DNA of 64,000 nt from CBDDYU01 sp965235655 (GTDB lineage Bacteria > Pseudomonadota > Alphaproteobacteria > Pelagibacterales > Pelagibacteraceae), in the NCBI GenBank assembly GCA_965235655.1, contig CBDDYU010000001.1:62001-126000 (forward strand). Direction: 5' to 3'. A model generated the notes under the pieces. It made no database searches. It was not told the origin of the DNA and worked only from the letters and a program-made list of their open reading frames with translations. This document shows, piece after piece, positions 34,896 to 43,934 of the stretch. A program made the position numbers and the translations under genes. How positions within the stretch are numbered: position 1 is the first letter of the stretch; each line of letters opens with the position of its first letter.

Positions 34896-35126
34896 AATGC
34901 ATAATTATTAATTCCATTTGATAGTAATTTTTTATGGAAGATTGGATATTGATATTAATACATAGCTGTTATGAAAAATATTAAAGCAATTGCTTACATT
35001 CGTATTTTAAAAGTGGCATTCTTAGTTATTTAGTATGTTTCCCATGCCAATTTGATACGGTGTGAACGACTAAAAAAATTATTCTTTCTTTATTTATTAA
35101 TTTTTTTCTTACAATTTAACCAAGAA

Positions 35127-35237
35127 ATGCTCGTGGAACCACAGACGGCCATCATACTTTTTGCTTTAGGAATACCTATAACCATTTTATTTATGGTTTT
35201 TTTAATTTGGCTGGAAACTCCAACAAAAGAAAAATAA
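35127..35237 (+). CDS. small single-pass membrane protein, unknown
   Basis: 36 residues from ATG 35127, dominated by one hydrophobic helix (ILFALGIPITILFMVFLIWLE) with a short charged tail. An upstream in-frame TTG extension is AT-rich and not convincing. It is 3 bases before the next small gene, so the two may be cotranslated. No family recognised; low certainty that it is made. Confidence 0.4.
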   Translation: MLVEPQTAIILFALGIPITILFMVFLIWLETPTKEK

Positions 35238-35240
35238 ATC

Positions 35241-35435
35241 ATGTTTCGCGTGGAAATTACAACCGCGAAAGGTTGCCAAGTTAAAACAATAGCAGAAGAA
35301 GAAATTAAGAAATTACTTTGTGATAAGTTGGCGCAAATGTTGAAAAATAAGAATCTGGCTAGCACCACATTGTATCGAAGAAATGAAGTCGTGTATAAAT
35401 TTAGCTATCATAGCGAAGTTCCTACTACCAAATAA
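35241..35435 (+). CDS. small hypothetical protein
   Basis: 64 residues, soluble, basic, starting MFRVEITTAKGCQ, with KKLLCDKLAQMLKNKNLASTTLYRR in the middle. ATG at 35241 directly follows the preceding small ORF. No family recognised. Coding seems plausible because the sequence is of mixed, non-low-complexity composition in an otherwise AT-rich gap. Confidence 0.45.
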   Translation: MFRVEITTAKGCQVKTIAEEEIKKLLCDKLAQMLKNKNLASTTLYRRNEVVYKFSYHSEVPTTK

Positions 35436-35488
35436 TAGGAGTGGTACTTGCATCAGCGGGTATTAATTTAGTAATTACTGTATAAATT

Positions 35489-36622
35489 TTAAAGATAAGT
35501 ATTTGTTGTTTCTAAAACGTTAATATTAGAAACAGAATACGATTGGTTTAACGCAAGTCCATTTCTTGCAATTAATAAAATCATTTCTGGATAGCTTAGA
35601 TCTAAATTAAGGCGGCAAGCTCGATAGAAATATCCTTTTCTCAAGCCCGGCATTAAATTAGCTTCAATAAAATAAGCTTCTCCTCGTTCATTCATTTTAA
35701 TATCTATTCTTCCTAATGATTTTCCTCCTAAGGCTGCAAATGCTTTTTTTGCCAAAATAGAAAGTTGATTAAAAATTTTACTATTTGTTACTGCTATTAC
35801 TTTTTCCTCATCTAGTTTTTTTATATTGTAATCTAATATACAGTGACCGTTATTATTTTTAGGTACAATAATTTCAATAGGCATAGCTTTAATATTTCCT
35901 GTCAGACTATCTTCTAAAATAGCAACACTGTATTCTTTTCCTGAAAGATACGTTTCTACTAAGGATGAAGATTTTTGTTTATTTTTTATATCCAAAACTT
36001 TAGCTGTAAAACTTGTAAAGTCATAAACAACGGAATTGCAATCGACCCCTCTACTATCGCCACCTGTGACAGGTTTAATAAATAAAGGAAAAGCAATAGG
36101 CAAGGCTGCTTCGGAAGTATGCTCGCCTGGTTCAGTGGTGAAAAAACTTGCCGTTTTAACCTTAGCTTGTTGTATAATTTCTTTTGCTCTGCTTTTGTCA
36201 TGTTCATTTTGTAAAGCTTGTCTTCCTGAAGCCATGTAAGCAATGCCATGTATTTCAAGATAATCATTTAACCAGATCGTTCGGTCGTTAAAATCAAAGT
36301 ACTTCACACCAGAAAAAACTAAATCAGGCTTTCGTTGCGCCAATCGCTTAAGGTCATTTTCTGTTTTAATATTTGTAATAATGACATTGGCGTATGCGCT
36401 TTGTAAAATTTTAAGAATGGCATGCTCATCCCACACAATGGCAACATTCTTCTGATTGCGTTGCAGATTGCGTGGTTTGGGAACAATTAGAATTTCAATT
36501 TTTTTATTAATTTTGTTTAACGCTGGGTATTTTCTGTGAAATGGTAAAATTGCGTTTGGTGTACTTGCTAGAGATACAATATTTTTAAGTTTCAAAAGGT
36601 GGCCTTTCTTAATTATGCACAA
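35489..36622 (-). CDS. ATP-grasp ligase, D-alanine-D-alanine ligase-like
   Basis: Up to 377 residues. An N-terminal Rossmann-like domain (VAIVWDEHAIL, DLVFSGVKYF) precedes an ATP-grasp domain with FPLFIKPVTGGDSRGVD, LVETYLSGKEYSVAI, GRIDIKMNERGEAYFIEANLMPGL, the metal-binding Asp and Glu/Asn of the Ddl group. It lacks the classical Ddl N-terminal signature, so the substrate may be another peptide or amino acid. No ATG start exists near the N-terminus; TTG at 36622 or 36595 is possible. Alone in its neighbourhood. Confidence 0.78.
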   Translation of the reverse strand: MCIIKKGHLLKLKNIVSLASTPNAILPFHRKYPALNKINKKIEILIVPKPRNLQRNQKNVAIVWDEHAILKILQSAYANVIITNIKTENDLKRLAQRKPDLVFSGVKYFDFNDRTIWLNDYLEIHGIAYMASGRQALQNEHDKSRAKEIIQQAKVKTASFFTTEPGEHTSEAALPIAFPLFIKPVTGGDSRGVDCNSVVYDFTSFTAKVLDIKNKQKSSSLVETYLSGKEYSVAILEDSLTGNIKAMPIEIIVPKNNNGHCILDYNIKKLDEEKVIAVTNSKIFNQLSILAKKAFAALGGKSLGRIDIKMNERGEAYFIEANLMPGLRKGYFYRACRLNLDLSYPEMILLIARNGLALNQSYSVSNINVLETTNTYL

Positions 36623-36816
36623 GGTTGCATCCAGGGAAATCCCAAAGGATGATACAGTCTTTTAGATTAGCATTTGCCAAATAATACTTACCAAGGCTTG
36701 AAGACGAATGAATTTTAAATGGTAGTATCTAAAAAAACTAATCTACCATGTCCTAATGGGGATAACTATATAAATAAAAAAAATCGACTAAATAAGTTCA
36801 TTTCACGCCAATATAT

Positions 36817-37669
36817 CTAAGAATATAATTTAATCATTAAGCTACCTACAAAAATAAAAATAGCCGAAATAATCCTGATGGTACCAAGCTTCTCTTTCAG
36901 GACAAACACGCCATATAACGATGCAAGTAAAATACTACACTCTCTTAGCGCTGCAACGGTTGCAACTTTAGTTAAGGTAAATGCATATACGGCAGGATAG
37001 TAAGAATACAAGACTGAGTATTCCAGCGCTAATAATTGGTTTGATTTCTTGTTCTAACGATAGCATAGATCAAATTTTTCTTTTCTAAAAAAAATCATAA
37101 AAGCTAAGTTGAAAACAATGCCATCTAAAGCAAAATAATAAGTAAGATAAGTCAAAGGTTCAGAAATCCTCACTCCCTTAGCATCATTAATAGTGTAAGC
37201 GGCAATGGTTAAAGCAACCAGCACAGCAAAACCAAGACCTGCGAAATTAATTTCTTTAAATTTTTGATTGGCAAAAACCAGAAGCAAAATGCCAAAACAA
37301 ATAGACAATACTGCTAATTCATTTTGTAACGTTAGCTCTTCATTAAAAATAAAAGGAGTGGCAAACAAAATAATTAAAGAAGGCAGACCTCGTGCAACGG
37401 GATAAGCATACGAAAGATCGGATCTTTCGTGCATGCTACATAAAAACAATTTATACAAAACATGGATAATCAAAGTTCCAGCAAAATAAGGGTAGGCTGC
37501 TGTTGGTAGCGGATCTAAAAAAAAGGTAACGGGAATTAACAGTACACTTCCAACTAAGGTTAAGGCTCGTGGTGAAAATAATTTTATTGTTCGATCGTTT
37601 TATTAAAATATTCCAGCTCACATGGCTAACAGCAGAAAGCAGAATTAAGAAAAAAACAAAGTTCGACAA
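36817..37669 (-). pseudogene. EamA-family transporter broken by frameshifts
   Basis: A complete drug/metabolite transporter is readable across three frames: start MSNFVFFLILLSAVSHVSWNILIKRS (37669), then YPYFAGTLIIHVLYKLF...AYPVARGLPSLIILFATPF (from about 37560), and after about 37060 LSLEQEIKPIISAGILSL leading to YPAVYAFTLTKVATVAALRECSILLASLYGVFVLKEK and the stop at 36817. At least three single-base indels are needed. Overall length (about 285 codons) is preserved, so the lesions are point-like. Confidence 0.82.
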
Positions 37670-37732
37670 AGTATTAATGCAAAGGTTGTATCTTCGATCT
37701 ATATACTTTTTTCTTACTTTGAATATATTTTT

Positions 37733-38173
37733 TTAGTGGCCGTGTTTGCTAAGTTTTATCTGATGTTGGTATACATCTTCAGGCCAAAATGATTTCATGT
37801 AGGCAAGAACATGATCAATGTCTGTATCGCTTAACACTTTTGCAAAACCCATCATTTTGCCTTTATAATTTTTTATCATATTTGCATAACCATACTTAAT
37901 AACATCATGTAGCATCGCATCGGAATGATGCCAGGCGTGACCCGTTCCATTCAAGGGTGGAGCCAATCGGTGGCCATCTGCATCTAGTTTGGTTTTCCAA
38001 TTGGTTTGTCCAACCAAATTGGGTTGGTGACATGCTACACAGTTTTGATTGTACAATTTTTGACCAAGCGCTATCGCTTCCTTATTATCTCTGGTGATGG
38101 GAAAGTGATTATTTGCGTGCACTTCAGAAAAGAACAAAACAAAAGCAGCTATAAATAATAAAAATTTTTTCAT
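37733..38173 (-). CDS. secreted class I cytochrome c
   Basis: 146 residues with a signal peptide (ending VHA). The haem site is NCVACHQPN (CXXCH) near residue 49, and the axial Met lies in KGKMMGFAKVLSDTDIDHVLAYMKSFWPEDV, a typical C-terminal helix. A GTGHAWHHSD insert is His-rich. This is a periplasmic electron carrier of the cbb3/diheme-related type; the redox partner is not in the window. Confidence 0.88.
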   Translation of the reverse strand: MKKFLLFIAAFVLFFSEVHANNHFPITRDNKEAIALGQKLYNQNCVACHQPNLVGQTNWKTKLDADGHRLAPPLNGTGHAWHHSDAMLHDVIKYGYANMIKNYKGKMMGFAKVLSDTDIDHVLAYMKSFWPEDVYQHQIKLSKHGH

Positions 38174-38227
38174 TAAATAAATTGTATAGTAATATGAATA
38201 TCATTTAAACTTTAGAAGACATAATCG

Positions 38228-38380
38228 ATGACGCCTCAACAGTTTTTACTTTTACTAGGTTGCGCTATGCTAGGAATGGCTTTTGCTAAAAAGGCAGAAG
38301 ACCAACAAAACAAATATATTAAAATAGCGCTGTACTCTTTTGGAACCGGTTTTGTTTTAGCTTCTATATTTTGGAAGTAA
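38228..38380 (+). CDS. 50-residue two-helix membrane protein, unknown
   Basis: ORF of 50 codons from ATG 38228 with a hydrophobic N-terminus (FLLLLGCAMLGMAFA), a charged loop KKAEDQQNKYIK and a second hydrophobic helix (YSFGTGFVLASIFW) ending K. Two-helix hairpin topology; divergent from cytochrome c by 54 bases. No family recognised. Confidence 0.45.
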   Translation: MTPQQFLLLLGCAMLGMAFAKKAEDQQNKYIKIALYSFGTGFVLASIFWK

Positions 38381-38402
38381 TTGATCTACTAATAATTTAG
38401 AA

Positions 38403-38621
38403 ATGGTGATTGCACCCTTGGATGGAGAGGTAATGGGAGTGCAGGATAAAAAAATAAAAGCTAACGCAGAAGCTTATTTTAATATTAGTGCAAGAATTAA
38501 ACATGCAGGGGGATTAGAAACAGATTACCAGCATTTAGATAAGGTATTCGTACAAGGAGGTGATAAAGTAAAAAGAGGAATGGTCATTGGCACCAAAGGA
38601 TTGTTATTCATTGTTTCGTAA
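38403..38621 (+). pseudogene. fragment of an M23 (LytM) peptidase domain
   Basis: About 72 residues reading VIAPLDGEVMGVQDKK, then ISARIKHAGGLETDYQHLDKVFVQGGDKVKRGMVIGTKG, the second half of an M23 endopeptidase fold (HxxG...HLxK-V-GDxVxxGxxIG), lacking the first metal-binding part and the C-terminal His. It ends at the stop 8 bases before the convergent permease. Probably a remnant; could also be a shortened domain protein. Confidence 0.45.
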
Positions 38622-38629
38622 AAAAATTA

Positions 38630-41167
38630 TTACTGATTTCTAATTAAAGGATATACTTTTGGATTTAGGTAACGAATGTTAGTGAGCATAATGAGTATTA
38701 ACGTTACTACTCCGATAGATCCTGCAAGATAAAATAAAATAGATATATCTAAAAGCCATACTAAATTAAAAATAGTTTCAATAATAAATTTCGATCCTAG
38801 GATTGCAAAAAGACAAGCAATCAGAATAACTGAACTAAAGATAATCAGAAACTCGATGACAGAGGATAAGATAACCTCTCTTTGCGAGAAGCCTAAAATT
38901 TTAAAAATTAAATTTTGAAATTCTTTTATTTTTCCCTGCACCATAATTGCACTAGAAATAACAATGAGGCCTATGATGACGGTGACAGCAGATATGAGGA
39001 GGACGGCAATAAAAATTTGATTAAGAATAGCAGTCACTTTATTTAAGTAATCAGCAATTTTGATCATGGATAAACTAGGTAATGCATCTAACATCCTGCT
39101 TTCTTGAAATTGTTTTGGATCCGTAAATTTAGCAGTGGCTAAAAATTCATGAGGAATGTTTTTGGCAAAGGATGGATTAAATAACATGGCAAAATTAATA
39201 TTTAAATCTCGGTAATCGACTGCACGAAAATTAATAATGGTTCCTGTAATCTCTCTGCCGTACATATTTAAAGTAAAGGTATCCCCTAGACGAATACCAA
39301 AGTCCCTTGCAACTTTTGCGTCCAGTGAAATTTGTAATTGGTCTGACCGATTTATATCCCACCATGTACCTGCCACAATAGGATTGTCTTCTGGAGTAAC
39401 ATCCGCCCACGATGATCGACGCTCACGACTAATCACCCAATAACTATCATTGCTAGGTTGAATGTAGGTATTCGGATCGATGCCATTAATCTTTGTAATT
39501 GCGGAAGAAATAATAGGAACTACCTCAAGCTTGACCGAAGGATCCATACTTATAATAGTCTTTTGAAATATATTTTTATCCTCTTGTTGTATCCCAAGAA
39601 AAAAATAATCAGGCGCAATGGCTGGAATCGATTTAGCAATCTCTCGTTTAAAATTAGTTCCAACTAAAGCCAAAGTTAACAACAAAGTGACGCCTAGTCC
39701 TAAAGACATAATCGTAATCGGTGTAATGCTTTTTGCTTGCGTAATATTTTTCACCGATGTTTTAAGAGAAATATTAGAACTAGTCTGAAACATTTTTAAT
39801 CCTGCAATCATGAATTTGGACAATCCAAAAAAAATCAGTAAACAAAGTAAAAACGCTGCAAAGTAACCAAGGCTATATAGAGGTCTTGCCGATCCCAGGG
39901 TAAATAAAAGAACTAAAGCAACGAAGACGATGCAGCTTACGCCAACCGATCGTTTGGAATAATAAAATTCTAAATTTTGAAATACATTACGAAATAAATT
40001 CGATGCTTTGACTTGATCAATGGCATTAAGAGTTGGGATAGAAAAAAGAATAAGTACTAATAATCCAACTAAGAAAATTTTACTAAAGTTCACAAAGGAA
40101 AAATCAGCATCAATGGCTAAACCCAATCCTTGAGAAAGATAACTGCTAACGATAGGAATAATTAAAAAGCTAGAAGCGTAAGCGAGGATACTAATGATTA
40201 ATAATAAACATAATAATTGAACATAATAGACTGCTTTGATGTGGATGGAGGGAAAGCCCAAAGCTTTTTGTACCGCAATCGACATATTATTCTGATTTAA
40301 AAAAGACATTAAGGTATTCGCAATCCCAATCCCTGCAATCAGCATGGCACTGATAGAAACAAGCGATAAGAATTGAGAAAAATTATTAATAACTCGTTTC
40401 AGACCACTTGCAGAATTTTCTGGATAACGAAGTATGACTTTTTTATCGTTGGCAAAAATGGTTTGAATTTTAAGTCTGTTAGTTGCAATGTTATCTTGTT
40501 CTGGAAAACGAACTTTGTATTCATGGTTTAAAAAACTGCCCATGGTATTCAGCTTCATTAACTCTAAGGTTTGTTTTCCGGTAAGGGCAAAATCGCCAAA
40601 AGCAATAAATCCACTGACATCAGGAACAGCACGCACTATGCCAATGATTGTGAATAATTGATCTTGAACCTTAATAGTTTCCCCTAACGTTAATTGTAAT
40701 GTTTTAAAAATATTTTCATTGACCAATATCGTCCTGTCTTCTTTTTGCATTCGTTGTAAAGCATTGGCAGGCTCCACCTGAACCGAACCATACAAAGGAT
40801 ACAGCTCATCCACGGTTTTCACTCTAGTAAAAAGAGAGGAATTATTCGTTCTTTGGTAGGTAGATAGCATGGTACTAAATTCCACCATTTGTGAGACTGT
40901 AGCAAAGGTTCGTACTTGATCTAATAGAGCTTGATCACCAGGATCTCGGTTATAATCTATTTCAACATCACCACCTAGCAATGCTCTTGCATTATTATTT
41001 AATTCTTTTTGCAAACTATCTTCAATGGTGAGGATGGAACTTAAAATAAATAAACTAATCAATAAGGTAATTATAATACTTGAGATTTTTTTATAATTTC
41101 TTGCAAGATCGCGGCAAGCGTATTGGATAATTAAAGATGGTTGAATAAAGCTAGATGATTTTGCCAT
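38630..41167 (-). CDS. ybbP: FtsX-like ABC permease (YbbP type)
   Basis: 845-residue inner-membrane permease with two FtsX/MacB-like halves: an N-terminal helix (KKISSIIITLLISLFILSSIL), large periplasmic domain, three-helix FtsX block (SAMLIAGIGIANTLMSFLNQN...), a second periplasmic domain and a final helix group. It overlaps ybbA by 17 bases, and with the divergent tesA forms the ybbA-ybbP/tesA arrangement seen across proteobacteria. Likely a lipid or lysophospholipid-related exporter; exact substrate unknown. The N-terminal ATG at 41167 is standard. Confidence 0.9.
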   Translation of the reverse strand: MAKSSSFIQPSLIIQYACRDLARNYKKISSIIITLLISLFILSSILTIEDSLQKELNNNARALLGGDVEIDYNRDPGDQALLDQVRTFATVSQMVEFSTMLSTYQRTNNSSLFTRVKTVDELYPLYGSVQVEPANALQRMQKEDRTILVNENIFKTLQLTLGETIKVQDQLFTIIGIVRAVPDVSGFIAFGDFALTGKQTLELMKLNTMGSFLNHEYKVRFPEQDNIATNRLKIQTIFANDKKVILRYPENSASGLKRVINNFSQFLSLVSISAMLIAGIGIANTLMSFLNQNNMSIAVQKALGFPSIHIKAVYYVQLLCLLLIISILAYASSFLIIPIVSSYLSQGLGLAIDADFSFVNFSKIFLVGLLVLILFSIPTLNAIDQVKASNLFRNVFQNLEFYYSKRSVGVSCIVFVALVLLFTLGSARPLYSLGYFAAFLLCLLIFFGLSKFMIAGLKMFQTSSNISLKTSVKNITQAKSITPITIMSLGLGVTLLLTLALVGTNFKREIAKSIPAIAPDYFFLGIQQEDKNIFQKTIISMDPSVKLEVVPIISSAITKINGIDPNTYIQPSNDSYWVISRERRSSWADVTPEDNPIVAGTWWDINRSDQLQISLDAKVARDFGIRLGDTFTLNMYGREITGTIINFRAVDYRDLNINFAMLFNPSFAKNIPHEFLATAKFTDPKQFQESRMLDALPSLSMIKIADYLNKVTAILNQIFIAVLLISAVTVIIGLIVISSAIMVQGKIKEFQNLIFKILGFSQREVILSSVIEFLIIFSSVILIACLFAILGSKFIIETIFNLVWLLDISILFYLAGSIGVVTLILIMLTNIRYLNPKVYPLIRNQ

Positions 41168-41816
41168 CTTGAATTTGGATACTTCGTTTTGCTTGTTTGG
41201 CTAATTGCTTATCGTGGGTCACCATCATTAAAGAAGATCCTTCTTCTTTAGCGTATTGAAATAAAATATTCGCAATCATTTTAGAATTTTCGCTGTCTAA
41301 ATTTCCCGTCGGCTCATCTGCTAAAATCAACGATGGTTTCATAGCGATGGCTCTAGCAATGGCTACACGCTGTTGTTCTCCACCTGATAATTGGGATGGC
41401 AAATTGTGTAAACGGTGCTTTAAACCAAAGCGTTCTAGTAAATGTTTCGCTTGCGTTATGGGTTGAGGCAATCGATTTAACTCTAGGGTTAAAGCAACAT
41501 TCTCTAAAGCCGTGTAATTAGGAATAAGATAAAAAGATTGAAAAATAATTCCTATTTTCCTTCTTCTAATGTCAGAGACTGCATCCTCAGACATGGTACT
41601 AATATCTTCTCCTTCAAAGAAAATATTTCCTGAACTAGCTTTTTCTAGTCCAGCAATCAGCATAATCAGGCTAGTTTTGCCTGAACCACTCTCACCAACA
41701 ATAGATATCGTTTCCTGTGCTTTGGTTTCAAGGTCAATATCACGCAACACTTTGATCGCTTTGTTGCCAGTTTGGTATTTTAGATTTACCTTTTTTAATT
41801 TAAGAAGAGTGCTCAT
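41151..41816 (-). CDS. ybbA: ABC transporter ATPase (YbbA)
   Basis: ATP-binding partner of YbbP. From ATG 41816: MSTLLKLKKVNLKYQTG, Walker A GESGSGKTS, signature LSGGEQQRVAIARA, Walker B LILADEPTGNLD, switch His MVTHDKQLAK, the MacB/LolD subfamily pattern. An upstream extension to 41864 exists but overlaps tesA and adds nothing family-like. Its ATG overlaps the ATG of divergent tesA by two bases (the CATG at 41814-41817). Confidence 0.93.
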   Translation of the reverse strand: MSTLLKLKKVNLKYQTGNKAIKVLRDIDLETKAQETISIVGESGSGKTSLIMLIAGLEKASSGNIFFEGEDISTMSEDAVSDIRRRKIGIIFQSFYLIPNYTALENVALTLELNRLPQPITQAKHLLERFGLKHRLHNLPSQLSGGEQQRVAIARAIAMKPSLILADEPTGNLDSENSKMIANILFQYAKEEGSSLMMVTHDKQLAKQAKRSIQIQDGKII

Positions 41817-42432
41817 GATTAAAACTGTACTTATTAAAATTACGATACTGTGTCTACTGTGCATAAAAGCATCAGCGGTAGAGAAGGTAGTCTTATTTGG
41901 TGACAGTTTAATGGCAGGGTATGGTTTACCTGCTGAACAACATTTGTCTGTTATCTTAGAAGAGCAGTTACAAGCAAAGGGTTATAAGATTCAAATTATC
42001 AACGGTAGTGTATCTGGAAGTACCTCCGCTGGTGGATTAAATCGCATTGCATGGACATTGCAAGAGCCAGGCATTGATCTTCTGATTATAGGTTTAGGTG
42101 CAAATGATATGTTACGTGGCATTAACCCTAAGGAAACAAAATCGAACTTAGAAAAAATTATTCAACAAACACAAAAGAAGAATATACCGATTATTCTTGC
42201 TGGCATGGTTGCACCTACTACGCATGGTCTTGCTTATAAAAAAGAATTTGATGCTATTTTTCCAGCATTAGCCAAGACCTACAATCTTCCGCTTATTCCA
42301 TTTTTGTTAGAGGGTGTTGCTATGCAGCCTCAATATAACCAAGCCGATGGTATTCATCCCAATGTTGCAGGAGCTAAATTAGTTAGTTTATTGTTAGAAA
42401 AAAATATTATTAAATTAATTTCTAAAAATTAA
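41815..42432 (+). CDS. tesA: periplasmic GDSL esterase (acyl-CoA thioesterase I/lysophospholipase)
   Basis: 205 residues with signal peptide (MIKTVLIKITILCLLCIKASA). SGNH/GDSL blocks: VVLFGDSLMAGYGL (catalytic Ser), INGSVSGSTSAGG, LIIGLGANDMLRG (Asn), and DGIHPNVAGAK (Asp, His). Hydrolyses acyl esters/thioesters in the periplasm. The ATG at 41815 is fixed by the signal peptide; it shares bases with the divergent ybbA start, so no promoter lies between the two genes. Confidence 0.92.
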   Translation: MIKTVLIKITILCLLCIKASAVEKVVLFGDSLMAGYGLPAEQHLSVILEEQLQAKGYKIQIINGSVSGSTSAGGLNRIAWTLQEPGIDLLIIGLGANDMLRGINPKETKSNLEKIIQQTQKKNIPIILAGMVAPTTHGLAYKKEFDAIFPALAKTYNLPLIPFLLEGVAMQPQYNQADGIHPNVAGAKLVSLLLEKNIIKLISKN

Positions 42433-42469
42433 ACATGACATATAAATATTTTTTTTTTATAACAATGTA

Positions 42470-42507
42470 TAAACAAGTCTGTTTAAATAAGATTGTGTTA
42501 ATATAAT
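42470..42507 (+). promoter_or_regulatory. promoter of the allantoin-urease operon with overlapping inverted repeat
   Basis: TAAACA (42470-42475), AGTC, TGTTTA (42480-42485) form a perfect inverted repeat. Its right half overlaps the likely -35 CTGTTT (42479-42484), separated by 17 bases from a consensus -10 TATAAT (42502-42507). Start would be near 42514, 5 bases before the first ATG (42519), almost leaderless. The repeat suits a GntR- or IclR-type dimer. All downstream genes run in one direction with no other promoter evident. Confidence 0.55.
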
Positions 42508-42518
42508 ACTTACTCATT

Positions 42519-43934
42519 ATGTATGATTTATTAATTAAAAATGCTGAAGTTTTTTATCAAGATAATGTTCAAAAATTAGATATAGGAATTGTTAATTCAA
42601 AAATTGTAAAAATAGAAAAAAATATCAATGAATCAGAATCTGCCGAGATTGTTAATGCTCAAAATTTATTAGCATTACCAGGTGGTATTGATAGTCATGT
42701 GCATATATCACAGCCATCAGGTCCAGATGTTGAAATGGCTGATGATTTTACATCCGCAACTAAAGCTGCTGCTGCTGGCGGAAATACTTTTGTAATACCA
42801 TTTGCACTTCAAAACAGAGGTGAATCAATCAGAACTGTAGTTCAAAATTATCATAAATTAGCAGATGGTAATTGTTATATAGACTATGCTTTTCATCTGA
42901 TTATTTCAGATACTAATCCAAAAATTTTAGGACAAGAATTGCCAGCTTTAATTAAAGATGGCTACACATCATTAAAAATATTTATGACATACGACGACTT
43001 AGTGCTTCAAGATTTAGAAATTCTTAAAATTATGAATACTGCAAAAGAGCATCAAGCATTAGTTATGGTTCATGCTGAAGGTTATGATGCGATTAGATTT
43101 TTAACCGATGAAGCTGAAAGAAAAGGAAATATTGCTCCTTATTATCATGCCGAAACTAGACCAGATATTGTGGAAAGAGAAGCTGTGCACCGAGCCATTA
43201 GTCATGCAGAGATTGTTGGAATTCCGTTAATGATTGTTCATGTATCTTCTGAAATTGCTTTAGAACAAATTAGATGGGCCAAGGAAAAAAGAAAACTTCC
43301 TATTTATGCTGAAACTTGCACTCAATATATCACATTAACAAAAGACGACTTAAAGGGACTTAATATGGATATGACAGGAGCAAAATATGTTTGTAGTCCA
43401 CCACCTAGAGATGAGCAATCTCAAAAAGCTATTTGGAAAGGTCTTCAAGAAAATATTTTCAGTGTATTTTCAAGTGATCATTGTCCATTTAAATATAATG
43501 ACAACAAAGGCAAGTTAAATCCGAAAGCAAAAACATCATTTCGGTGGGTACCAAATGGTATTCCAGGAATTGAAACCAGGCTACCTATATTCTTTTCAGA
43601 AGGAGTTTCAAAAAAAAGAATATCCCTTAAGCAATTTGTAGATTTAACATCTACTAATCATGCCAAAATCTATGGTTTATGGCCTCATAAAGGATCTATT
43701 GAAGTTGGATTTGATGCGGATATTGTTTTATGGGATCCAAATAAAAAAGTTACCATTGCTCAGAAAAATTTACATCATGGTTCTGATTATACTCCGTGGG
43801 AGGGATTTGAGGTTACGGGAGTGCCAATTACAACTATTTCAAATGGTACAGTAGTTTATTCTAATGGAAAATTTTTAACAAAACCAAAAGGCAAGTTTGT
43901 AAATAGAGGCGTTTCATCGTTAATTGAGCATTAA
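42519..43934 (+). CDS. hydantoinase/dihydropyrimidinase-family cyclic amidohydrolase
   Basis: 471 residues of the di-zinc amidohydrolase group. GGIDSHVHISQPSG (HxH metal pair), SLKIFMTYDD (carbamylated Lys), MVHAEGYDAI (His), PLMIVHVSS (His) and FSSDHCPF (Asp) supply the metal ligands. It opens hydantoin, dihydropyrimidine or allantoin rings. As first gene of an allantoin operon that also has a PuuE allantoinase, it might act on other cyclic ureides or be a second allantoinase. Its TAA overlaps the next ATG by one base. Confidence 0.88.
   Translation: MYDLLIKNAEVFYQDNVQKLDIGIVNSKIVKIEKNINESESAEIVNAQNLLALPGGIDSHVHISQPSGPDVEMADDFTSATKAAAAGGNTFVIPFALQNRGESIRTVVQNYHKLADGNCYIDYAFHLIISDTNPKILGQELPALIKDGYTSLKIFMTYDDLVLQDLEILKIMNTAKEHQALVMVHAEGYDAIRFLTDEAERKGNIAPYYHAETRPDIVEREAVHRAISHAEIVGIPLMIVHVSSEIALEQIRWAKEKRKLPIYAETCTQYITLTKDDLKGLNMDMTGAKYVCSPPPRDEQSQKAIWKGLQENIFSVFSSDHCPFKYNDNKGKLNPKAKTSFRWVPNGIPGIETRLPIFFSEGVSKKRISLKQFVDLTSTNHAKIYGLWPHKGSIEVGFDADIVLWDPNKKVTIAQKNLHHGSDYTPWEGFEVTGVPITTISNGTVVYSNGKFLTKPKGKFVNRGVSSLIEH

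Noticed and set aside
36623..36816. ATGGTAG...CTACCAT inverted repeat as a terminator or operator
   Set aside because: Seven-bp stem with a 17-base loop and no T-run; too weak to support.
41569..41814. Upstream extension of tesA into ybbA
   Set aside because: It would bury the signal peptide in the middle of the protein; ATG 41815 gives a correct exported thioesterase.
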